Source: Chloroflexota bacterium (GTDB lineage Bacteria; Chloroflexota; Dehalococcoidia; Lucifugimonadales; SAR202-VII-2). From it: DNA of 64,000 nucleotides. The notes under the pieces were generated by a model. It was not told where the DNA came from and did no database searches. It saw nothing but the letters and a program-made list of their open reading frames with translations. The position numbers were made by a program, and so were the translations under genes. Positions 35,422 to 42,589 of the stretch are shown here, one piece after another. How positions within the stretch are numbered: the stretch's first letter is position 1; every line of letters starts with the position of its first letter. The stretch is from positions 62,001 through 126,000 of the forward strand of contig QEVV01000001.1 of the NCBI GenBank assembly GCA_003228115.1, read 5' to 3'.

Positions 35422-35459
35422 AGCAATGCCCAGGCGATGTACATCGCCTGGGCATTGCT
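35422..35459 (+). terminator. Array hairpin c (after bicupin 3)
   Basis: AGCAATGCCCAGGCGATGT is followed directly by its perfect complement (35422-35440 with 35441-35459). Relative to hairpin b it has paired changes, G-C to T-A and a replaced tip, which keep the stem. Confidence 0.75.
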
Positions 35460-35483
35460 CTGTCCATCGCTTACCGGTACCTT
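35455..35483 (+). promoter_or_regulatory. Array promoter c (before bicupin 4)
   Basis: TTGCTC (35455-35460), 17 bp and TACCTT (35478-35483) lie 43 bp before the ATG; the spacer ends CTTACCGG as in copy d. Confidence 0.6.
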
Positions 35484-35526
35484 GTGCTCGAAACTGAACC
35501 AGCAAATACCATTCAGGGGCGTAACA

Positions 35527-36633
35527 ATGGCAGAAGACCTACATTACAGTGGCTATGAATCCTGGGTTGAAAAAGAAGGGCTTCCGGTCTACGGCGGCTG
35601 GGGCATCCATCCCCCCGATCTGCAGTTGGCGCCCTGGGACCGCATGGGAGCCAACGCCGCCCTGCTTCACTTGGAAGCAAGGGGAGACACGTGCACCGAC
35701 ATCGTCCTGGAAATCGGTGCCGGGGCCAGCACCAAGCCCGTAAAGCATATGTATGAGGAACTCGTCTACGTTCTGAGCGGTCGCGGGGCGACCTCCGTCT
35801 GGCTGGACGAGTCCAGAAAGAACACGTTCGAATGGCAGCCAGGCAGCCTGTTCGGCATTCCCCTCAATGCCACCTACCAGCATTTCAACGGCTCAGGCGA
35901 TGAACCGGCTCGGTTTGTTTCCGTCACCAACCTGCCGCTGATGCTGAACATGTTCCACAACGAAGATTACATCTGGAATAGCAACTTTCAGTTCAAGGAC
36001 AGGCTGGGTGACGAGAGCTATTTTCTGGGCGAAGGCATCATGCACGACGTAGCCCCCGGCAAGCACTGGTGGGAAACCAACCTATTGGCCGACGCCCCTA
36101 ACTTCGAGCTGCGGCCCATGGAAAAGCGGGGCGCGGGTGGCATCAACCTCCAGTTCAACCTGGCCAATGCCAGCATGCACACGCATATTTCTCAGTTTCC
36201 TGTCGGTACCTACAAGAAGGCTCACGGCCATGCGCCAGGGGCCCATATCGTGCTGCTGTCAGGCGTCGGGTTTTCGTTGATCTGGCCTGATGGCAAGAAC
36301 TGGGTGGGCAACGGCGGCGGCTTCGACGAACGCGTGATGGTGCCCTGGAAGCCGGGTGGCATTTTCGTACCCATGGGCTATCACCAGCACTTCAATACCG
36401 GCCCTGAACCAGCCCGGTATCTGGCCATGGGCTTTGGCGGCTACCGCTACCACATTGGAGCGATGGCCAATGGCACCCGCGAAGACGCCGCAGGCGGGGA
36501 CAAGAGCGTCCAAGAGGGCGGCATTCAAATTGAATACGAGGACGAAGACCCGCGCATCCTTCCTCTCTTCGAAGAGGAGTGCGTCAAGAATGGCTCCGCG
36601 TCGAAGATGCGGGAGTTTCTCGGCAAAGCCTAG
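35527..36633 (+). CDS. Bicupin protein 4 of 7
   Basis: The 368-residue protein starts MAEDLHYSGYESWVEKEG. N-terminal motif 1 is PVKHMYEE: the second metal His is present, the first is Val. The C-terminal site HGHAPGAH and GYHQHFN is intact. The C-terminus is shorter (MREFLGKA) than in bicupins 1-3. It is very similar to bicupin 5 and forms the second recent pair. The open frame to 35326 overlaps bicupin 3 and the module and is not credible. Substrate unknown. Confidence 0.84.
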   Translation: MAEDLHYSGYESWVEKEGLPVYGGWGIHPPDLQLAPWDRMGANAALLHLEARGDTCTDIVLEIGAGASTKPVKHMYEELVYVLSGRGATSVWLDESRKNTFEWQPGSLFGIPLNATYQHFNGSGDEPARFVSVTNLPLMLNMFHNEDYIWNSNFQFKDRLGDESYFLGEGIMHDVAPGKHWWETNLLADAPNFELRPMEKRGAGGINLQFNLANASMHTHISQFPVGTYKKAHGHAPGAHIVLLSGVGFSLIWPDGKNWVGNGGGFDERVMVPWKPGGIFVPMGYHQHFNTGPEPARYLAMGFGGYRYHIGAMANGTREDAAGGDKSVQEGGIQIEYEDEDPRILPLFEEECVKNGSASKMREFLGKA

Positions 36634-36652
36634 GCTGTCACCGCGATTCTCG

Positions 36653-36675
36653 TCCCTCGCCCTAAGGGAGAGGGG
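36653..36675. repeat. Small CCCTCGCCCT/AGGGAGAGGG palindromic repeat
   Basis: CCCTCGCCCTAAGGGAGAGG is an imperfect palindrome like the common CCCTCTCCCT..AGGGAGAGGG repeat; a longer form lies at 38001-38036. It is inserted between bicupin 4 and hairpin d. Confidence 0.5.
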
Positions 36676-36705
36676 AAACGCTAGCCTTCAATATGCCCCC
36701 GATAT

Positions 36706-36737
36706 GCAAGGCCCAGGGCTTATTCCCTGGGCCTTGC
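36706..36737 (+). terminator. Array hairpin d (after bicupin 4)
   Basis: GCAAGGCCCAGGG (36706-36718), loop CTTATT and CCCTGGGCCTTGC (36725-36737) form a perfect 13-bp stem. Confidence 0.75.
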
Positions 36738-36762
36738 TCTGTCCACTGCTTACCGGTACCTT
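36734..36762 (+). promoter_or_regulatory. Array promoter d (before bicupin 5)
   Basis: TTGCTC (36734-36739), 17 bp and TACCTT (36757-36762) lie 43 bp before the ATG. Confidence 0.6.
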
Positions 36763-36805
36763 GTGAAAAACCTGGGGCAAATAATCCATTCAGGGGGCAA
36801 AAACG

Positions 36806-37912
36806 ATGGTAGAGGATCTACATTTCAGTGGCTATGAAACTTGGGTGGAGAAAGAAGGGCTTCCCGTATACGGCGGCTGGGGCATACACCCCCCGGACCT
36901 GAAGCTTGTGCCTTGGGACCGCATGGGAGCCAACGCAGCCCTTCTTCATTTGGAAGCAATGGGCGATACCTGTACTGACATCGTCCTGGAAATCGGCCCC
37001 GGGGCCAGTACCAAGCCCGTAAAACACATGTACGAGGAACTCGTCTATGTGCTGAGCGGCCGTGGGGCGACCTCCGTCTGGCTGGACGAGTCTAAAAAGA
37101 ATACGTTCGAATGGCAACCGGGCAGCCTGTTCGGCATCCCCCTCAACGCTACCTACCAGCACTTCAACGGCTCGGGCGACGAATCGGCCAGGTTCGTTTC
37201 TGTCACCAACCTCCCGCTCATGATGAACATGTTCCACAACGAGGAGTTTATCTGGAACACCAACTTTCAATTCAGTGATCGGCTTGGGAATGAGAGCTAT
37301 TTCCTGGGCGAGGGCATCATGCATGACGTGGAGGCAGGCAGGCACTGGTGGGAAACCAACCTCCTAGCCGACGCGCCCAATTTCGAACTACGGCCCATGG
37401 AAAAGCGAGGCGCAGGAGGCATCAACCTGCAGTTCAACCTAGCCAACGCCAGCATGCACACGCACATCTCCCAGTTTCCCATCGGCACCTATAAGAAGGC
37501 CCACGGGCATGCCCCTGGCGCACACATCGTGCTGCTATCGGGCGTCGGCTATTCACTGATATGGCCGGATGGCAAGAACTGGATCGGCAACGGTGGCGGC
37601 TTTGAAGAGCGCGTTATGGTGCCCTGGAAGCCAGGCAGCATTTTCGTGCCCATGGGCTACCACCAACACTTCAACACCGGCCCTGAGCCCGCCCGTTATC
37701 TGGCGATGGGCTTCGGCGGCTTCCGCTACCACATCGGAGCGCCGGCAATGGGCACGCGCGAAGACGCAGCGGGCATGGACAAGAACGTTGAGGAAGGCGG
37801 CATCCAGATCGAATACGAGAACGAAGACCCTCGCATTCTTCCTCTCTTCGAAGAGGAGTGCATCAAAAACGGTTCTGCCTCGAAGATGCGCGAGTTTCTT
37901 GGCAAAGCTTAG
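36806..37912 (+). CDS. Bicupin protein 5 of 7
   Basis: The 368-residue protein starts MVEDLHFSGYETWVEKEG and ends MREFLGKA. N-terminal motif 1 is PVKHMYEE with one His kept; the C-terminal site has HGHAPGAH and GYHQHFN. It is the sister of bicupin 4, with very few changes in the second domain. The following spacer (37913-38140) is longer than the others because two extra repeats (near 37933-37964 and at 38001-38036) have entered it. Confidence 0.84.
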   Translation: MVEDLHFSGYETWVEKEGLPVYGGWGIHPPDLKLVPWDRMGANAALLHLEAMGDTCTDIVLEIGPGASTKPVKHMYEELVYVLSGRGATSVWLDESKKNTFEWQPGSLFGIPLNATYQHFNGSGDESARFVSVTNLPLMMNMFHNEEFIWNTNFQFSDRLGNESYFLGEGIMHDVEAGRHWWETNLLADAPNFELRPMEKRGAGGINLQFNLANASMHTHISQFPIGTYKKAHGHAPGAHIVLLSGVGYSLIWPDGKNWIGNGGGFEERVMVPWKPGSIFVPMGYHQHFNTGPEPARYLAMGFGGFRYHIGAPAMGTREDAAGMDKNVEEGGIQIEYENEDPRILPLFEEECIKNGSASKMREFLGKA

Positions 37913-38000
37913 GTTGTTCCAAGGCTCGTGTCCTCCCCCCCCTCAATGGAGGGAGGGGGAAAGGCTCGCCTATCCTGACGCTGAGCCTGTGAGAATGTTT

Positions 38001-38036
38001 CCCCCTCTCCCTAACCCTCTCCCTCAGGGCGAGGGA
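38001..38036. repeat. CCCTCTCCCTAACCCTCTCCC-type dispersed repeat
   Basis: CCCCCTCTCCCTAACCCTCT and the following CCCTCAGGGCGAGGG form the widespread C-rich palindromic repeat. A related pyrimidine/purine inverted repeat is at about 37933-37964. Confidence 0.6.
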
Positions 38037-38040
38037 ACTC

Positions 38041-38072
38041 AGGGCCTAGGACATTCAGCTTTGGGCCTTGTC
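38041..38072 (+). terminator. Array hairpin e, degenerate (after bicupin 5)
   Basis: AGGGCCTAGGACATTCAGCT followed by TTGGGCCTT keeps the outer GGGCC/GGCCT pairing of the other copies but the stem is interrupted, so it is the weakest of the set. Confidence 0.4.
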
Positions 38073-38097
38073 ATGCGGAGCACTTTCCAGGTACCGT
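38068..38097 (+). promoter_or_regulatory. Array promoter e (before bicupin 6)
   Basis: TTGTCA (38068-38073), 18 bp and TACCGT (38092-38097) lie 43 bp before the ATG. It pairs with copy a in using TTGTCA and the longer spacer. Confidence 0.55.
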
Positions 38098-38140
38098 GTG
38101 CCTAAATAGGGCCAAACACCCCAAACAACAGGAGGAATCG

Positions 38141-39262
38141 ATGGCAGAGGACCTGCATTTTAGTGGATACGAAAATTGGGTAGAGAATGAAGGGCTCCCC
38201 GTCTACACTGGCTGGGGCATTCATCCCCCCGATCTTGAGTTGAAGTACTGGGAGCGGAAGGGCGTCAACGCCGCCATCCTTCATCTGGAGGCCATGGGCG
38301 ACCACTGCAATGACTTCATCATGGAGATTGCGCCTGGCAGCAGCTCCAAGCCCGTCCGGCAGATGTATGAAGAGTTGATCTACGTCCTCAGCGGCCGCGG
38401 CGCAACCACCGTATCTCAGCAAGAGGGAGGACTAACGCAGTCCTTCGAATGGCAGGCCGGAAGCCTTTTCGGCGTACCCTTGAACTCGCTTCACCAGCAT
38501 TTCAACGGCTCCGGTGACGAGCCCGCTCGCTTGCTTTCCGTGAGCGACCTTCCTTTGATGCTGAACACGTTCCACAACGAAGACTTCATCTGGCACACCG
38601 ACTTCAAGTTCATGGACAGGTTCGGCGATGCCGGCTTCTTCCAGGGCGAAGGCAAGATGCACGAGGTCCGGCCAGGCCGCACCTGGTGGGAGACCAACCT
38701 CCTTGCCGACGCTGACAACTTCGAGCTTCGGCCTTGGAAGGACAGGGGCGCTGGCGGCATCAACCTCCAGTTCAACCTGGCCAATGCCACCATGCACACC
38801 CACATTTCCCAGTTCGACCCAGGCATGTACAAGAAGGCACACGGTCACGGACCAGGCGCTCACATCATTCTGCTGGGCGGCGTTGGCTATTCGACGTGCT
38901 GGCCAGACGGAAAGACATGGCTGGGCGAGGGCGGCAGCATGGATGAACTAGTTATGGTGCCCTGGAAGAAGGGGAGCATCTTTGTACCCATGGGCTACCA
39001 CCAACACTTCAACACCGGTCCTGAGCCCGCCCGCTACCTGGCCATAGGCTTCGGCGGCTTCCGCTACCACGTCTCCAGCGCCCAGACGGGCAGCCGGCAG
39101 GCAGCCAAAGGCGCTGATGTCAGTGTGAAGGAAGGCGGCATTCAGATCGAGTACCAGGACGAAGACCCGAGCGTCTTGGAGACTTTCGAGGGAGAGTGCC
39201 GCAAGAATGGCGGTATCTCGAAGATGCGGGAGTACTTGAAGCAGTTCCGCGACGTGAAATAG
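38141..39262 (+). CDS. Bicupin protein 6 of 7
   Basis: The 373-residue protein starts MAEDLHFSGYENWVENEG after AGGAGG. N-terminal motif 1 is PVRQMYEE (no metal His); the C-terminal site HGHGPGAH with GYHQHFN is intact. In the first domain the VSQQEGGLTQSFEW loop resembles bicupin 1 (VSVKGGGNQTFEW) rather than 2-5. An alternative start at 38096 lies beside the -10 and is unlikely. Substrate unknown. Confidence 0.84.
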   Translation: MAEDLHFSGYENWVENEGLPVYTGWGIHPPDLELKYWERKGVNAAILHLEAMGDHCNDFIMEIAPGSSSKPVRQMYEELIYVLSGRGATTVSQQEGGLTQSFEWQAGSLFGVPLNSLHQHFNGSGDEPARLLSVSDLPLMLNTFHNEDFIWHTDFKFMDRFGDAGFFQGEGKMHEVRPGRTWWETNLLADADNFELRPWKDRGAGGINLQFNLANATMHTHISQFDPGMYKKAHGHGPGAHIILLGGVGYSTCWPDGKTWLGEGGSMDELVMVPWKKGSIFVPMGYHQHFNTGPEPARYLAIGFGGFRYHVSSAQTGSRQAAKGADVSVKEGGIQIEYQDEDPSVLETFEGECRKNGGISKMREYLKQFRDVK

Positions 39263-39293
39263 CTTCACCCTCCGTCAACGAAACCGTTTGGAA

Positions 39294-39329
39294 GCAAGGC
39301 CCAGGCTGTTTGCACAGCTTGGGCCTTGC
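39294..39329 (+). terminator. Array hairpin f (after bicupin 6)
   Basis: GCAAGGCCCAGGCTGT (39294-39309), loop TTGC and ACAGCTTGGGCCTTGC (39314-39329) pair over 16 positions with one G-U in RNA; it is nearly identical to hairpin b. Confidence 0.75.
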
Positions 39330-39354
39330 TCTGTCCCCACCTAGCCGGTACCTT
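39326..39354 (+). promoter_or_regulatory. Array promoter f (before bicupin 7)
   Basis: TTGCTC (39326-39331), 17 bp and TACCTT (39349-39354) lie 45 bp before the ATG. Confidence 0.6.
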
Positions 39355-39399
39355 TGTGTGCGAACCCGCGCGAATCTCACCCTGTACAGAGGCGAAAAC

Positions 39400-40506
39400 A
39401 TGGCTGTAGACCTGCACTTCAGCGCATATGAGCAATGGGTCGAGAACGAAGGAATCCCCGTGGCCAAGGGATGGAGCGTCAACCCGGTTGAGCTTCAAGT
39501 AGCTCCTTGGGAGCGCAAGGGGGCGCTAGGGTCCATCATCCACCTCAACGCCATGGATGACTTTGCCGATGCCTATGTATTGGAGCTACCGGCTGGCGCT
39601 TCCAGCACTGCGGACAGGCACCTATTCGAAGAGGTTCTTTACGTCCTCAAAGGCCGCGGCGCTACATCAGTCTGGCTCGACGACGGCTATCGCCAGACCT
39701 TCGAATGGCAGGAAGGCAGCCTGTTCTCGATCCCCCTCAATGCCAATTACCAACACTTCAACGGCTCTGGCGATGAGTCAGCCAGAATCCTGGCAATAAC
39801 TGGTGCTCCATTCATGATGAACATGTTTCATAGCATGGACTTCATCTACAACAACCCGTTCGTCTTCAGCGAACGCTTCGGCGATGCGGACTTTTTCCAG
39901 GGCGAGGGTAAGCTGCACCCGGTTAGGCCGGGCAGGACGTGGTGGGAAACCAACTTTGTTCCCGACGCCCGCAACTTCCTTCTCAAGGAATGGAAGGAAC
40001 GAGGCGCTGGAGGCATCAACCTGCAGTTCAACCTGGCCGATAACAACATGCACACGCACATCTCAGAGTTCCCGGTAGCCACATACAAGAAGGCGCACGG
40101 GCACGCCGCCGGCGCTCAGATCATCATCCTGGAGGGCACCGGCTTCTCATTGGTCTGGCCCGACAATCAGTATTGGAAAGGGAATGGCGGAGGGTTCGAT
40201 GAGGTCGTGAAGATCGATTGGAAACCCGGCGTCTTCTTCGCTCCAGTGGGGTACCACCAACACTTCAACACGGGCCCCACCCCTGCCCGCTACATGGCCA
40301 TCGGGTTTGGCGGCCCTCGCTATTTCGTGGCCACAGACCTCGGCACTGGCGGGACCAAGATCCTTGAGGTCATGGACAAGAGCGTGAAAGACGGCGGCAT
40401 CCAGATCGAGTACGAGGATGAGGACCCCAGCATCCTAGACTGGTTCGAGGCAGAGTGCACCAGCAACGGTGTCCAGTCACGGATGCGCGAGATTATGGGG
40501 AGATAG
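39400..40506 (+). CDS. Bicupin protein 7 of 7 (divergent)
   Basis: The 368-residue protein is the outlier. It lacks the WGIHPPDL motif (WSVNPVEL instead), and its N-terminal motif 1 reads ADRHLFEE, the closest to a complete metal triad because the second His and Glu are present and the first His is Asp. In the C-terminal domain the third His is replaced: HGHAAGAQ, while GYHQHFN is kept. It ends MREIMGR. The metal sites therefore appear rebalanced between domains. A dispersed repeat follows its stop codon. Confidence 0.83.
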   Translation: MAVDLHFSAYEQWVENEGIPVAKGWSVNPVELQVAPWERKGALGSIIHLNAMDDFADAYVLELPAGASSTADRHLFEEVLYVLKGRGATSVWLDDGYRQTFEWQEGSLFSIPLNANYQHFNGSGDESARILAITGAPFMMNMFHSMDFIYNNPFVFSERFGDADFFQGEGKLHPVRPGRTWWETNFVPDARNFLLKEWKERGAGGINLQFNLADNNMHTHISEFPVATYKKAHGHAAGAQIIILEGTGFSLVWPDNQYWKGNGGGFDEVVKIDWKPGVFFAPVGYHQHFNTGPTPARYMAIGFGGPRYFVATDLGTGGTKILEVMDKSVKDGGIQIEYEDEDPSILDWFEAECTSNGVQSRMREIMGR

Positions 40507-40513
40507 AACGTTC

Positions 40514-40552
40514 ATCGTCGTTGCGAGGAGCCCGCGACCGAAGCAACGATGT
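40514..40552. repeat. TTGCGAGGAGC..GCGACCGAAGCAA dispersed repeat, copy 4
   Basis: CGTCGTTGCGAGGAGCCCGC and the following bases form a palindromic repeat of the same broad family as 21857-21893, placed just after bicupin 7. Confidence 0.55.
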
Positions 40553-40607
40553 GAAAACGCAGGTTAGGTAACGAACCAACCCCCCAATGCGAACCGCTGC
40601 CCCCCTG

Positions 40608-41825
40608 CTAAAACCCAGTGAATGGCACCTGGTGCTGGAAGTAGACTTCCTTCCTCTGAGCGGCGGAATCCAGAATGCCGAAAATGACTTCCTGTGTCGC
40701 TTTGGCCCAGCGAGGGCCGTGGAGCCGGGGCGGCGCATCATTGGCAATGGCCTCCCTCAGAAGGTTCAGTTCTGACGTTGTGTATCGATCCCCGTACTCC
40801 TCTCCTGCAGAAACCGGCAACTCCTCGATTTCGTCATTGCCGTAGATGGTGAGGCCGCTCGGCGATTGGCGAACGCTGCCGTGCTCACACTCGACAACGG
40901 TTACCCCAAAAAAGGCGTGACGTTTGTCCGGCCCGCGGTGTGGGGTCTGGCCCACCTTAGTGCCACCATAGCGGGTCTCTTCTTTGTGAGCCCATTCATC
41001 TTCCGGCGTGAAATCCCTCAGCAGCTTCCTGGCCTGTCCATGCTTTGAGGCGTCCACCTCGAAGCCTTGCAGGCCGACGCCCCAGGTATGCAGGGTGCTG
41101 TCGAAGTGGCCGTAGCCGCTGTACACGAGTGTGGCAGGAGTGGAGTCCTCGAATTCGAGGTACGCCACCATACTGCCCTCAACGGGCCGGTTAGAGTCGG
41201 CGACACTGGTCATGGCTCTGGCGCTACGCACCATCCCACCGCCCATCATCCGGGCAATGTCCACTTGGATGGGCCCCTGCCGTCGCACGATACCGCCACC
41301 AAGGGCAGGGTCTAGTTCCTCTGCAGCTCGTGGGCGGTACACCCAATCGGAAAAGAAGGAGGTATGGATCATGATGGGCTTGCCAATCTGACCACTATTC
41401 ACGACCTCCGCCATCTTGATGATGGGCTGATCGAGGCTCTGAGAATGGCCGACCACTACCCGAACATGGTTCCGCTCCACAGCCTCGATTATGCGATCGC
41501 ATTCCTCCAGGCTCTGGCCCATCGGTTTGTCCAGAATGATGTGCTTGCCATGCTCGGCAGCCGCAATGGCGTGTTCGGCATGGAACCGGTCCGGTGTCAG
41601 AACGTAGACAACGTCGACGTTGGGACTGGCGCACATCTCTTCAACGGTGGTGAAGGTTTCGCCTCCCCACTCCGAGGCGAACTTGTCGAGGCCGCGTTGG
41701 CGCACGTCGGCTGCCGCAGTGACCTTGCCATGAGGATATGCCGCCAACTCACGCATCATATTCGTGAAAGCTGGGCCAAGCCCGGCCACACCTATTCGAA
41801 TGTTGGGTCCGCCCTGCTGGACCAT
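40608..41825 (-). CDS. Gfo/Idh/MocA-family oxidoreductase
   Basis: The 405-residue protein has an N-terminal Rossmann fold (IRIGVAGLGPAFTNMM) and the conserved H..HIILDKPMGQSLEECD, which corresponds to the catalytic EKP motif with Asp for Glu. A C-terminal beta-sheet substrate domain follows. These enzymes oxidise or reduce sugars, inositols and sugar acids with NAD(P). It converges on bicupin 7. The change from EKP to DKP occurs in several subfamilies. Substrate unknown. The ATG is preceded by GGAGGCAAA. Confidence 0.88.
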   Translation of the reverse strand: MVQQGGPNIRIGVAGLGPAFTNMMRELAAYPHGKVTAAADVRQRGLDKFASEWGGETFTTVEEMCASPNVDVVYVLTPDRFHAEHAIAAAEHGKHIILDKPMGQSLEECDRIIEAVERNHVRVVVGHSQSLDQPIIKMAEVVNSGQIGKPIMIHTSFFSDWVYRPRAAEELDPALGGGIVRRQGPIQVDIARMMGGGMVRSARAMTSVADSNRPVEGSMVAYLEFEDSTPATLVYSGYGHFDSTLHTWGVGLQGFEVDASKHGQARKLLRDFTPEDEWAHKEETRYGGTKVGQTPHRGPDKRHAFFGVTVVECEHGSVRQSPSGLTIYGNDEIEELPVSAGEEYGDRYTTSELNLLREAIANDAPPRLHGPRWAKATQEVIFGILDSAAQRKEVYFQHQVPFTGF

Positions 41826-41888
41826 TTTGCCTCCTCAGCCGCTCGTGCCCGCATGCGGGCGAGATTCACCCGACTCGCACCTGCTGGA

Positions 41889-42485
41889 TTATCTGCGGCC
41901 CTTGTTTTCGAAGAATTCCAGATCGATAACCAAAGCCATCGCCAGAACAAGAAGTGAAAAGTCTTGATCGTGAGGTGTAGAGAACTCGACGTTGAAGGTA
42001 TCCGCTTTTGAGAAACCCTCTCGGAGTATCCCACCCCACTGCTTGGCAATCCGGGCGATCTCTCCGCCGTCCCGGGTAATCATGAAAGTGTTGGGCTTGA
42101 ACAGCGGACCTTCCACGCCCGCAATCTGCGTCGCAGGGCCTTCCAATCTGAACCGACGTTTTAGGAAGGTGAACTGCCGGTGCACTGAGCCAATGGCCCT
42201 ACCGTCCGCGCCATGGACGTGCATATGGGAAAGGAAGAAGAAGAAGCCTCGGGAAGCGGTGAGCACGTGGCTGCCACCGGGCTCCACAACGTGAAGCTTC
42301 AGGGGACGGTGGTTGCGGAGAAGCTGGCGTCCTAGAAACCCTGACTCCTCGTAAGCGTAGAGCAGGGAAGCGCCATCTGGTGAAAGGACCTCATACCGAT
42401 TCTCGGTCTCCAGGCCGGTGAACACCTCGAGCCGCTCCACTACCTGTCTCACCACCAAAGTGTTGTATCCAGTCAGGTCAGCCAT
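41889..42485 (-). CDS. Phospholipid scramblase/LURP-one-related protein
   Basis: The 198-residue protein matches the scramblase (tubby-like) beta-barrel: ETENRYEVLSPDGASLLYAYEE early, HMHVHGADGRAIGSV in the middle. The family end follows as IAKQWGGILREGFSKADTFNVEF and a buried hydrophobic C-terminal helix LLVLAMALVIDLEFFENK. Bacterial members are soluble or membrane-associated with unknown roles; Ca2+-dependent scrambling is not established for them. GGAGGGAGC precedes the ATG. It lies 63 bp upstream of the Gfo/Idh/MocA gene on the same strand. Confidence 0.8.
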   Translation of the reverse strand: MADLTGYNTLVVRQVVERLEVFTGLETENRYEVLSPDGASLLYAYEESGFLGRQLLRNHRPLKLHVVEPGGSHVLTASRGFFFFLSHMHVHGADGRAIGSVHRQFTFLKRRFRLEGPATQIAGVEGPLFKPNTFMITRDGGEIARIAKQWGGILREGFSKADTFNVEFSTPHDQDFSLLVLAMALVIDLEFFENKGRR

Positions 42486-42589
42486 GCTCCCTCCTCTCGC
42501 ACAGGTTCAGTCCGGCCGTTGCCCGTCAAAATCGCTACGTCACGCTCATGGCGCATGTTACAGTACTAAGGGCCTCAACAGATTATTAC

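Noticed and set aside
32931..38097. Array -35/-10 elements as chance matches
   Set aside because: I considered chance because TACCTT is a weak -10. Six independent copies with 17 or 18 bp spacing and a constant distance to the ATG make chance unlikely, so they are kept as promoters.
31752..40506. CRISPR-like or other repeat array
   Set aside because: The regular spacing of about 1.1-1.3 kb is produced by whole gene copies with intergenic modules, not by short direct repeats and spacers.
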